Below, piece after piece: positions 11,653 to 20,993 of a stretch of 64,000 nucleotides of DNA; position 1 is the first letter of the stretch, and each line of letters opens with the position of its first letter. The stretch comes from Aphanomyces cochlioides (lineage: Eukaryota > Oomycota > Saprolegniomycetes > Saprolegniales > Verrucalvaceae). The stretch lies in NCBI GenBank assembly GCA_019828595.1, contig JAHQRK010000010.1, positions 2,604,001 through 2,668,000 on the forward strand, written 5' to 3'. The notes beneath the pieces were generated by a model. That model was not told where the DNA came from, made no database searches, and saw only the letters and a list, made by a program, of their open reading frames with translations. Both the position numbers and the translations under genes were made by a program.

Positions 11653-11772
11653 CTCTTGCGATGCATTTAACAAGCTTCTTTGAATTTATCCTTGGCTTCC
11701 GGTAGTCTAATATGCATCTAACAATTCTCCCCGCTTATAGATGAAACACACATGAACGGTGCCATGAATTCG

Positions 11773-13559
11773 TCAATATCCGTCGAGTGTTCGAACGCCA
11801 TTCCAGTCGGGAGGCGCTTCGAAGTTGTTGGCTTGGAGGAAATCCATCAAGTATTTGCAAGGTCCATCGGCAGGACGCAATTGTAGAGCATGGGACAACG
11901 CTTGTCTTGCACCAGTCCAGTCCCCCGCTTGGTACAGCTCGACGCCTTCAGCAGCACTCTCCAGGAACGCAGGATCCAATCCCTCTCGAATCTCTTTGTA
12001 CTCTGGATCGTTGGCAAAGTCCACCGGCCGCTGAACCTGCTGGCCACGCTCATCTTCGTCAAATTTCGGTGTCGCAAAGCCATTCTTTGGGTTCGTTACG
12101 TCAAAAGTGTACACTGTCAGCGGCGTATCGACGCTACAATCTCGTCAACCAGACATTCTAGTATGAAGAGCGTACCCTCGGATTTGAATCGTGTCCATTT
12201 TGCGCATGAACTTCCTTGCGGCTGGCGACAGAAGCGCGTAAAGCCAATGGCTCACGTTGATCTTCGTCTTGAAGATCTTGGAGCCGGCTTCAAGGCGATC
12301 GGCCATCTCGACGTGGGGGGAAATGTACGTGGCGTCGATTTTGAAGCGGGAACCGATGGCACCTTCGATGGCCCAGCCGACATGCATGCCAAAGCCCATT
12401 TGGATGCGAAAGCCAGGGCCAAAGCGCTTCACGACAACGTCTTTGACGATATATTCGTGCAGGACGCCAAATGAATTGGCATTGTCCAAGTCGATCATGC
12501 ACTTGATGAAGGCCGTGAGTGCCGAATCGGCCATTTCGGTCGGTGTAATGCGGCGCGATTTCTTTCCTGCACCGCTGTTGGGCGGACATTTCGTCGATGC
12601 GTTGACAGCTTTGCGGTGTTCTTCTGTCGGTGTGTCGGCAAAGCGAGAGAACCCTGGCAGCTCTCCATCGCAGATCTTCCATGAGAGAAGAAACGCATCG
12701 CCGACGTTCTTGTTGGCCATGCCGTAGTACGCGTGCGTGCCGCTGTGCATGATATTACCGAGCTTGTTGACGTAGACCATGACTTCTTCCTGGAGGCACT
12801 CCGTCGTGTCCGTAAACTGGCGGATATCACAAAAGCCATAGATCGCCGTGATCTTTTTGCCAGGAAGCATGGGATCGACGTCGCCGGCGCCCATGTTCTT
12901 GCCAATGATGTCGGCTCCAGCTGCGCCAAAGCCGACTTGCATCAAAGCTGAAATCTTGTCGAGCGTCGATTCCAACAGCGCAGTTTCAAACCCTTGGGCT
13001 TTGGCTTCCTTTTGATCGTCAGCTTCGACCGTCGCGTGCTTTCCAAGAGGATTCAGAGCTAAGCGATGGACTGTTTCCATCTAGAAAGGCGTCAACAAGG
13101 AGACTCTAGCTGGAGAGGTTGTACCATGCGTTCAATAGGATCTAGCACGATCTTGCGGGCGACGCGGACGAACGAGATGGACGCACCGATGAGGACAACC
13201 ATGATGAAGATTGTCTTGAGCATGCTCGATTTTGCCGCCGACTGGTTGTCCCCAGCAATGTCAAAGTAAGCAACCGAGGAGCAATCGCCAGGGACAATTC
13301 GAGGAGCGATTTCGTCAGTGTAGCAGCCCGTAATAGTAATAGTCCGCAGATCGGACGGTCGATACGTCGCCAAGACAATGTCTTCAGACGGGATCATGCG
13401 GACTGGTGTCCATCCGGTCGTCGGGTCTGCCGTGAGATTCGACTGCTTGAGATCTTTGCTCACAAAACGCACTTGGCTCAACCACTGAGCAGTCACGTCT
13501 GCACTATTGTTGTACAAGCGAACAAAGAGCAAGTCGTTGGTCGTCCGAGCGACCCAATC
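11773..13559 (-). pseudogene. Class III nucleotide cyclase, copy A, lacking the voltage-sensor exon
   Basis: Same gene as copy B but 5'-truncated. Retained exons are 13125-13559 (extracytoplasmic loop and last membrane segment), 12150-13080 (cyclase domain) and 11773-12113 (TPR-like tail). The introns are 13081-13124 (44 nt) and 12114-12149 (36 nt), both GT-AG on the minus strand, and splicing keeps the frame. Upstream of 13559 the channel exon is replaced by a diverged segment (13589-13740) whose reading, FGYAAANSAG, faintly matches GHAAAQSAG of copy B. The apparent intron between them (13560-13588) is only 29 nt, too short to trust. The cyclase domain itself is intact, so a shorter product from an internal start cannot be excluded. 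Confidence 0.75.
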
Positions 13560-13888
13560 CTACAAATGTTTTACAATCTGCGACTTACCTCTGCTCTTCG
13601 GTATGGCGACGGGGTTAATCGGCCGAACAATGGGGTGTCGCGGGGTATGCTGTCAATATTACCAGCGCTATTCGCCGCAGCATAGCCGAAGTCAGTGCCG
13701 AAAACGTTGCGAGTGGGATGAGGCCATAAAATAAAATAAATTCTGACCATTTTTCAGAGAGATACACATTTTAAATTATTCAAATAATTCATCAAAATAC
13801 TTGAATGAATCGTTGGAGAATTCGAAATTTTTTTGAAACCGTTCAAATTGATGCCTTGTCGCAGTTCGCAATTTTCGGCGTTGAAGTC
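13560..13888. other. Junction between the two tandem units
   Basis: Here unit A ends and unit B begins. The first 180 bases hold the diverged cyclase exon remnant (minus strand); the rest is AT-rich and includes the region just upstream of the second CRN. No independent gene is seen. The frame of CRN copy B stays open upstream to 13805, but copy A does not share that extension. Confidence 0.6.
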
Positions 13889-15775
13889 ATGACGGATGAG
13901 ACACGACCTGTGTGGTTTACTCTCGTGGACAAAGCCATGCCTCACGTCCAATCTGGTTTTATGACAGTTGAACTCTCCATGCCTTGCACTATCAAACAGT
14001 TCAAAGTTGCTGTGGAAGAAGAGTGCGTTGGCTTAGTCGAAGGCATCAAAGTGCTGCTCATGAACATCTACCCCAAGATAAACGACGACAACACGTTCAG
14101 CAATCCTCTTTGTGACCGTCAATTTATTGGTGATTATGGTAAAAGTGCCGAGACGGGACTCTTTGTGGTGATTCCTCACTTGCAGACTCAACAAGACCAA
14201 GGTACAATGTCTGTGAAGAAACCGAGACTCGACAGCACATGGATTCCTCCATTACAAGACATTAATTACGATCAAGCAGAGTTTGACCTTGACGACTTAT
14301 TGAATGTGGAGAAGAATCGAGATCGACTTGTGTCGACCCCTCGACTGAATAGATTTTTTGAAGATTGTGGTGAATTTCCATTGCGGTATTACGTTCGCAC
14401 AGAAGAAGCCATGTTTTGGAAAAGCGTCAAAAATGTGATCATGGATAACAAACCCAAAAAAGCTGTGCTACTCGGTTCTCCCGGAGTTGGGAAATCTTGT
14501 TTCCTCATGCTAATGGGTTTTTACATGGCATTTTACAAGCAAAAAGAAGTGCTCATCTTCCGAAAGACAATTTCTTATGGACTGGAGAACACTGCAATTT
14601 ATTTGGATGGAAAAAGCAAGAAAGGATGGAAACTCTCGAACGTATCCAAACTCAAATTGTCCTATTTGTTAGACGAAACTTGCCGAAATGCCTTGCTTTT
14701 TGTCGATGGCTACACGCAAAATGAAGTTGTAACGATACATGAACGGATGTTGCTTCGGTTCCACGTTTTGGCGACGTCATGTCAATATGATGCCAAGGCG
14801 TCCGAGGAGTCGAAATTAATTGTGTTACCTGCCTGGCGTTTTGAGAACATACTTTCGTACGCTAAATTGACCGATTGGACTGTGGATACAGGATCTGTTG
14901 AGACGAAAGAACGAAGCTTGAGGAAACGTGTAAAGGAACAGTACTACTACAGTGGCGGGAGTTTACGCGAATTTTGCAAGCCTCGAGGGGACTTGATCGA
15001 CAGAGTGGAAAGTGCTTGTCGTATCCTAAGTGACGCTCAAGCTCTTCAACTACTGTACAATCATCAAGGTCACAGAAGCGGTGATCAAATCGATCGCCTT
15101 CGACGTCATTATGTCACCGATCACAACAACGTGGATCATTTTACCCGTAGTCATTTTTGGACTGTATCAGTCGACTCTGGCTTTGCATTAAAACTTCTTG
15201 GACAGCATGTTAGCGCTGACAAATTGTTGGAAGTATATCAATTTGCAAGAACAATTGGTGCTGGATTTCATGGTATTGCCTACGAACTGTATTTTCATCA
15301 TGTTGTCCGGCAAGCCACTGCAATGAACTCTTCCGTGGTGGTCACTATGCCAGACTGCTGCAAGTATCATAGAATCGAAATTCGTCCACAGACCGTGGAC
15401 TGCCAAGGCCAAAACGAAGCCGAATGCTATGCGTATTTGGAAGACAAGCTGACGGAGAGCACATATTGGCACCCGGATTATGCATTTTTCCCATTTATTA
15501 ATGCCGTCGCTATTTGCGACGCATATCAACGCGGACATGATGAACCAGAAAAAATTGTTGCATTTATTCAAGTCACAATACAAGACCACAAGACATTCAA
15601 GGTGGATCACTGGTCGAACCTGTGCAAGGCAGTCGATTCAAATCAAAATGTCGACGTCAAGACTTTTGTCTTTGTGGTGGTGCGACCCAAATCATCCGAC
15701 AATGATCAATTTACGCTGCGTGATTCTCCAGATCCAACGACTGTAGAGACTACGCACGGCTTCTTCGAGATATAG
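13889..15775 (+). CDS. Crinkler (CRN) family protein, copy B
   Basis: 628 residues, identical to copy A except for 13 amino-acid changes: W166R; A227T, T229S, M232L, K233E, V239L, E242K; and T283I, L284H, D285E, G286R, L287M, Q290R. The last two groups lie on either side of the Walker-B-like segment of the NTPase domain; the P-loop (196-203) and the nuclease-like C-terminus are unchanged. I count one synonymous change. The start at 13889 is chosen because it matches copy A; an ATG at 13805 would add 28 residues, but the equivalent bases upstream of copy A do not keep that frame. It is convergent with the full-length cyclase, 120 bp downstream. Confidence 0.85.
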   Translation: MTDETRPVWFTLVDKAMPHVQSGFMTVELSMPCTIKQFKVAVEEECVGLVEGIKVLLMNIYPKINDDNTFSNPLCDRQFIGDYGKSAETGLFVVIPHLQTQQDQGTMSVKKPRLDSTWIPPLQDINYDQAEFDLDDLLNVEKNRDRLVSTPRLNRFFEDCGEFPLRYYVRTEEAMFWKSVKNVIMDNKPKKAVLLGSPGVGKSCFLMLMGFYMAFYKQKEVLIFRKTISYGLENTAIYLDGKSKKGWKLSNVSKLKLSYLLDETCRNALLFVDGYTQNEVVTIHERMLLRFHVLATSCQYDAKASEESKLIVLPAWRFENILSYAKLTDWTVDTGSVETKERSLRKRVKEQYYYSGGSLREFCKPRGDLIDRVESACRILSDAQALQLLYNHQGHRSGDQIDRLRRHYVTDHNNVDHFTRSHFWTVSVDSGFALKLLGQHVSADKLLEVYQFARTIGAGFHGIAYELYFHHVVRQATAMNSSVVVTMPDCCKYHRIEIRPQTVDCQGQNEAECYAYLEDKLTESTYWHPDYAFFPFINAVAICDAYQRGHDEPEKIVAFIQVTIQDHKTFKVDHWSNLCKAVDSNQNVDVKTFVFVVVRPKSSDNDQFTLRDSPDPTTVETTHGFFEI

Positions 15776-15895
15776 CTCTTGCGATGCATTTAACAAGCTT
15801 CTTTGAATTTATCCTTGGCTTCCGGTAGTCTAATATGCATCTAACAATTCTCCCCGCTTATAGATGAAACACACATGAACGGTGCCATGAATTCG

Positions 15896-18539
15896 TCAAT
15901 ATCCGTCGAGTGTTCGAACGCCATTCCAGTCGGGAGGCGCTTCGAAGTTGTTGGCTTGGAGGAAATCCATCAATTTGCAAGGTCCATCGGCAGGACGCAA
16001 TTGTAGAGCATGGGACAACGCTTGTCTTGCACCAGTCCAGTCCCCCGCTTGGTACAGCTCGACGCCTTCAGCAGCACTCTCCAGGAACGCAGGATCCAAT
16101 CCCTCTCGAATCTCTTTGTACTCTGGATCGTTGGCAAAGTCCACCGGCCGCTGAACCTGCTGGCCACGCTCATCTTCGTCAAATTTCGGTGTCGCAAAGC
16201 CATTCTTTGGGTTCGTTACGTCAAAAGTGTACACTGTCAGCGGCGTATCGACGCTACAATCTCGTCAACCAGACATTCTAGTATGAAGAGCGTACCCTCG
16301 GATTTGAATCGTGTCCATTTTGCGCATGAACTTCCTTGCGGCTGGCGACAGAAGCGCGTAAAGCCAATGGCTCACGTTGATCTTCGTCTTGAAGATCTTG
16401 GAGCCGGCTTCAAGGCGATCGGCCATCTCGACGTGGGGGGAAATGTACGTGGCGTCGATTTTGAAGCGGGAACCGATGGCACCTTCGATGGCCCAGCCGA
16501 CATGCATGCCAAAGCCCATTTGGATGCGAAAGCCAGGGCCAAAGCGCTTCACGACAACGTCTTTGACGATATATTCGTGCAGGACGCCAAATGAATTGGC
16601 ATTGTCCAAGTCGATCATGCACTTGATGAAGGCCGTGAGTGCCGAATCGGCCATTTCGGTCGGTGTAATGCGGCGCGATTTCTTTCCTGCACCGCTGTTG
16701 GGCGGACATTTCGTCGATGCGTTGACAGCTTTGCGGTGTTCTTCTGTCGGTGTGTCGGCAAAGCGAGAGAACCCTGGCAGCTCTCCATCGCAGATCTTCC
16801 ATGAGAGAAGAAACGCATCGCCGACGTTCTTGTTGGCCATGCCGTAGTACGCGTGCGTGCCGCTGTGCATGATATTACCGAGCTTGTTGACGTAGACCAT
16901 GACTTCTTCCTGGAGGCACTCCGTCGTGTCCGTAAACTGGCGGATATCACAAAAGCCATAGATCGCCGTGATCTTTTTGCCAGGAAGCATGGGATCGACG
17001 TCGCCGGCGCCCATGTTCTTGCCAATGATGTCGGCTCCAGCTGCGCCAAAGCCGACTTGCATCAAAGCTGAAATCTTGTCGAGCGTCGATTCCAACAGCG
17101 CAGTTTCAAACCCTTGGGCTTTGGCTTCCTTTTGATCGTCAGCTTCGACCGTCGCGTGCTTTCCAAGAGGATTCAGAGCTAAGCGATGGACTGTTTCCAT
17201 CTAGAAAGGCGTCAACAAGGAGACTCTAGCTGGAGAGGTTGTACCATGCGTTCAATAGGATCTAGCACGATCTTGCGGGCGACGCGGACGAACGAGATGG
17301 ACGCACCGATGAGGACAACCATGATGAAGATTGTCTTGAGCATGCTCGATTTTGCCGCCGACTGGTTGTCCCCAGCAATGTCAAAGTAAGCAACCGAGGA
17401 GCAATCGCCAGGGACAATTCGAGGAGCGATTTCGTCAGTGTAGCAGCCCGTAATAGTAATAGTCCGCAGATCGGACGGTCGATACGTCGCCAAGACAATG
17501 TCTTCAGACGGGATCATGCGGACTGGTGTCCATCCGGTCGTCGGGTCTGCCGTGAGATTCGACTGCTTGAGATCTTTGCTCACAAAACGCACTTGGCTCA
17601 ACCACTGAGCAGTCACGTCTGCACTATTGTTGTACAAGCGAACAAAGAGCAAGTCGTTGGTTGTCCGAGCGACCCAGACCTAATAGATCGCTTGGTCAGA
17701 CGACAAGACGGCCGTGGGTTATCGCGTACACTAAGCATGCCAATCATGCGCGTAGCCGATTGCTTCTGGAAGCTCAAGACATGGAGCGTTTCAAAGCCCT
17801 TGGACTCGAAAGAATTGATCGGATCGTTGTAGCCACCGTCAAACGCTGGCAGGACAAAGCAGAGGAAGATGACAATCATGACCACGCGTCGCGTCGTCAT
17901 TTCAGCCATGCGGCCGCCGGTTTTACTCTCCGACACTTGCTTCTGCTCTTCGTCGTGACGCCACTTGATGAGTTTGACGATACGAATCAAACGAACAATG
18001 CGAACAACGCGGAGGATGCGGCCGGTTTTACCAGCGCTCTGTGCCGCAGCATGGCCAGAACCCGTGCCCACAATGAGCGACCAGACATTGCCAATGTCAG
18101 GAACAAGCGAGATGGTGGCGATCGAGTCCAAGTAGAAGTAGAAGGAGCCGATGTAGTCGGGCTTGGCGTAGCAGCTGAGAAGAAATTCAATCGTGAAGAG
18201 GATGAATGACGCGCCAGCCATGCCAAAAAAGCCCGAGTCTTCAGCTTTACTGGCAAACGCGACGCGGAAATCGTCGCCAAAGAGACAGTAGAGCGTGATA
18301 GCGTTCATCAAGACCGAGAACCAAATTGCATCGAGCAAGGCCAGTGCTCGCTGGTGCAACTTTGAGCGAGGAGTGTATCGCAGCGTGTTTTGTTTGTGGA
18401 GGCGGCCGTGTTGTTTGGCTTTGAGATCAAGAATAGCCGTCGACGATGGATTGAACGGCGCCATGCCCTTCTCTGCGACGAGTTCCGGCGAGATCTTGCG
18501 CGTGTTTTTCATGTTGGGACCAGTGGCTTCACCTTTCAT
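15896..18539 (-). CDS. Membrane nucleotide cyclase with N-terminal voltage-sensor-like domain, copy B
   Basis: Predicted product 837 residues from four exons: 17730-18539, 17245-17679, 16270-17200 and 15896-16233. The GT-AG introns are 50, 44 and 36 nt, and every junction keeps the frame. Exon 1 encodes S1-S4-like helices; the S4 is RILRVVRIVRLIRIVKLIKW, with an Arg or Lys about every third residue. I see no GYG pore filter. Exon 2 is a loop and a last membrane helix. Exon 3 is a class III cyclase: FCDIRQFTD and KNVGDAFLLSW supply the metal-binding Asp positions. In ISPHVEMADRLE the usual VN pair reads VE while the Arg is kept, so substrate and activity are uncertain. The tail is TPR-like (AAEGVELYQAGDWTGARQAL). 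Fusion of a channel-like domain to a cyclase is known in ciliates and other protists. The start at 18539 is a best guess, since the kinase stop lies about 100 bp upstream. Confidence 0.78.
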
Positions 18540-18642
18540 GGGCACAGCGACGAAAAGATCAAACGACGCCTCGACATGTTGCTCCACAGCTCCAAAGATA
18601 GAAAGGCGTCCCTTGACAAGAAACGGAAAACTGACAGGAAAC

Positions 18643-20301
18643 CTAAATAAATCTGTTCTTGAACGTCTCCGCGTGAGCTTTACAAACCCATCGGACTTCA
18701 CCAGCTTCGCTTGCGTCGCCTGTTGCGTCAGGATTGTTTTTCACGTCGTCGATACGCACAACCTTCTTCTCGAGCCCGCCGATCGTCACTTTCTTTTGCC
18801 AGTCAAATTTGACAGAGTCGAGTAAACTTAAGAGCTTTTGATACGTCTCGGGGTCGTCTCGAAACTTGACAAATGCGTCTTTGATGTCGGCCATCAAGCT
18901 TTGGACTTCCTCTTCGGAGATTTCGTCGCGATCTTCTTCCAACTTTTCGACGACGCTCGACAGCTTTTCTTCCAAGTCTAATCGCTCGACAATGTCGTTG
19001 ACACTTGACACGGCATCCATGACCGTCTCAAGCGTCGTATATTTCGACAGATCAAAGTTGAAATAGTCGCCAATGATACCGCCCCATCCGACGACAAGTC
19101 CCAATGCCTTGACAACGAGACAAGACGCTTTGAGCACTGGGAGAGCCTTCTTGATCAAGTCGGAATTGGCTTTGATAATTGGAGCCTCGTCGTCATAGTG
19201 CTCACAGGGCTTTTCGTCGCGCAACTCGCAGAGAAAGACGATTCGAAACTCCTTCATGAGCAAACGTTTACCACGGGCCATGAAACCACTTGGATTTGGT
19301 TTCGTATCTTCGAGCGTCCACAAGCATGGTACTTTGTACTTGTCCAGCTGAACTTGAGTCTTCTGGTTCGCCATGAGCTGCCTCTCCACGCGGCGAATAT
19401 TGGCATCCATCGTTGTCTTGCGAGGTAGAAGCGACCACAATGACTGCAACGATGCTCGTGCAGTTGGCTCCAAGTTTAGGCATTTCGCGAGGTCATCCTT
19501 TTGCGGAGTACTGAGTGTACACGCTTCAAAACTTCTCTTGAAAGTGAAGTCGTCCGAAGCGATCATTTCGAGAACGGCCCGGTCGCTCTTGTGAACGAAT
19601 TCGACCAAGGTGAAGTTTGGCATAAACATCTTCAGGATTACCACGGCGAGAGACCAAATGTCATACTCTGCCTTGGCCGGGATTCCTTCTGGAGTTGGGT
19701 TCAGCAAGTGCTTGGCCATTTCGGGAGGACAATACTCTGGCGTGCACATTGACTGCATTGGTTGATTGATCAGAGTGGACGCCGCAAAATCAATGAACTT
19801 AAAGTGGCCTTTGTCGCCGAAGTAGAGGATGTTGTCCAAGCTGATGTTGCCGTGGATGATGTTTTGTGCATGCAGCAATTTGACGCCATTGATGAGATGA
19901 GCCACGCAACTGTACTTGGCGTACTCATCCTCCTTCATCACGCTCTCGCGAAGACGATTCTCAAGCGTGGCTGTACCGGCTTCCAAGACAAGACCAATGC
20001 ATTGTCCAATGTTGTTTGGAAACGTGATGTCTCCCCAGTCCTTCCATTCGACCACGTGGTTGAAAAGCTCGGGGATGTCTCGTCGGTTCATATAATTCAT
20101 GAAGTCCATTTCAATGTCGTCGTCCATGAGTTTGACGACGAGTTGCTCTCGCCGGCGCCGAGTGTTGAATGCAACAAAAACATTATCCGCAAGCGCTTCT
20201 TCTTCGGTCGAGATTTTAAAAGTCCCCATCGCATGGTACTCCTTCTCTCGTCCTAGGCAAACCAGGGAGTATGAATACAAGAACTCAATCATTTGTACCA
20301 T
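18643..20301 (-). CDS. Predicted pseudokinase with C-terminal helical region, copy 1 (chimeric)
   Basis: 552 residues with a protein-kinase fold: the ATP-binding Lys57 is in VVKL, the catalytic loop reads IIHGNISLDN (148-157), the metal motif IDFA (170-173) and the activation-loop end CTPEYCPPEMA. The usual HRD is HGN and DFG is DFA, so the catalytic Asp is Asn and phosphotransfer is doubtful; a scaffold or regulatory role is more likely. After residue 300 come a hydrophobic patch (LVVKALGLVVGWGGIIGDYF) and an acidic helical region. Bases from about 19313 upward match copies 2 and 3 almost exactly, while the C-terminal third is a clearly diverged version: a chimera. It is divergent from the ankyrin gene at 20994 with a 692-bp spacer. 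Confidence 0.8.
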   Translation of the reverse strand: MVQMIEFLYSYSLVCLGREKEYHAMGTFKISTEEEALADNVFVAFNTRRRREQLVVKLMDDDIEMDFMNYMNRRDIPELFNHVVEWKDWGDITFPNNIGQCIGLVLEAGTATLENRLRESVMKEDEYAKYSCVAHLINGVKLLHAQNIIHGNISLDNILYFGDKGHFKFIDFAASTLINQPMQSMCTPEYCPPEMAKHLLNPTPEGIPAKAEYDIWSLAVVILKMFMPNFTLVEFVHKSDRAVLEMIASDDFTFKRSFEACTLSTPQKDDLAKCLNLEPTARASLQSLWSLLPRKTTMDANIRRVERQLMANQKTQVQLDKYKVPCLWTLEDTKPNPSGFMARGKRLLMKEFRIVFLCELRDEKPCEHYDDEAPIIKANSDLIKKALPVLKASCLVVKALGLVVGWGGIIGDYFNFDLSKYTTLETVMDAVSSVNDIVERLDLEEKLSSVVEKLEEDRDEISEEEVQSLMADIKDAFVKFRDDPETYQKLLSLLDSVKFDWQKKVTIGGLEKKVVRIDDVKNNPDATGDASEAGEVRWVCKAHAETFKNRFI

Positions 20302-20993
20302 TCCGCAGCGCCCTTGTGATGAATGGAATCATAGAGTCATCGGGTGGTGGATACGACGGCATAGCGTGTCAATGATGGAGCAAATTACGAAATGACGGAC
20401 GACCAGATGCTTTTCGAAATAAATTATTTTCGAGTGTCTTCTCATTTTAATTTAATACTGTAATAATTACAAGTATATTTCTCTTAATTTAATTTTATTT
20501 CTGGAGTATATTTTGAATAAATGCACCAATCAGGAGCGCGAATTCGTACGACAATCGTCAGGATCCATTGAAGTCCGTCCACTCCGCACTGGCAACAAAA
20601 CGCCGCCATCTCTTTGCTCTACCTGGTAAAGAGTAACTCCCCCCTGGGACCTTTTCCTTCACCTACAAGGCCCTAATGAAGGAATTCAGCGGTTGAGGTC
20701 GGCCTCTACCCCGGTGGTTTGAAGGCCCCGAACAACTTTGCTAATGGCTAACCCATATAGTTTGAATTATAATAAAATAATTTTTTCTACTGATTCCACG
20801 GTCGATCAATGCATTTCAAGACCGCCCTTGCATGCGAAGTCAGTTGGCTCTATCCTTGTTCGCTTTGCAGAGGCTGGGAAACTTTCCAGCTTTCACGGGT
20901 GTTCGACCAAAAAAAATATTTTTGCACCAACATTCCATATATTGTACAATACAATAATTTATTTTTCCTGGAGAAGACAATTATATTAGAATC
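20302..20993. promoter_or_regulatory. Divergent intergenic region, kinase (-) and ankyrin (+); repeated at 24214-24905
   Basis: 692 bp between two divergent start codons, repeated exactly in the next unit. It has an AT-rich core (about 20410-20520) and a GC-richer block (about 20540-20730). Because both genes start from it, it presumably holds both promoters (inference). I see no clear TATA box or oomycete initiator and no credible ORF. Confidence 0.45.

Larger units (their letters stand above)
9720..17679. repeat. Tandem duplication of a CRN + nucleotide cyclase unit, period about 4.12 kb
   Basis: Unit A (about 9720-13559) and unit B (about 13843-17679) are nearly identical over 3.8 kb, including the intergenic stretch and introns. 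The offset is 4123 bp in the CRN part and 4120 bp in the cyclase part, because unit B lacks three bases near 15975 (one Tyr codon). Almost all other differences lie in two patches of the CRN coding region. The left flanks are also similar for about 45 bp upstream of each CRN start. The units end abruptly inside the cyclase gene, at the boundary between its first and second exons. Confidence 0.9.

Noticed and set aside
11787..12951. Several long open frames antisense to or in other frames of the cyclase gene (and the same at 15910-17071)
   Set aside because: They mirror the GC-rich cyclase coding sequence, lack domains, and occur identically in both tandem units only because the cyclase does.
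13560..13588. A 29-nt intron in cyclase copy A that would restore the frame
   Set aside because: Well below the 36-50 nt seen in every other intron here; more likely the remains of a deletion at the duplication junction.
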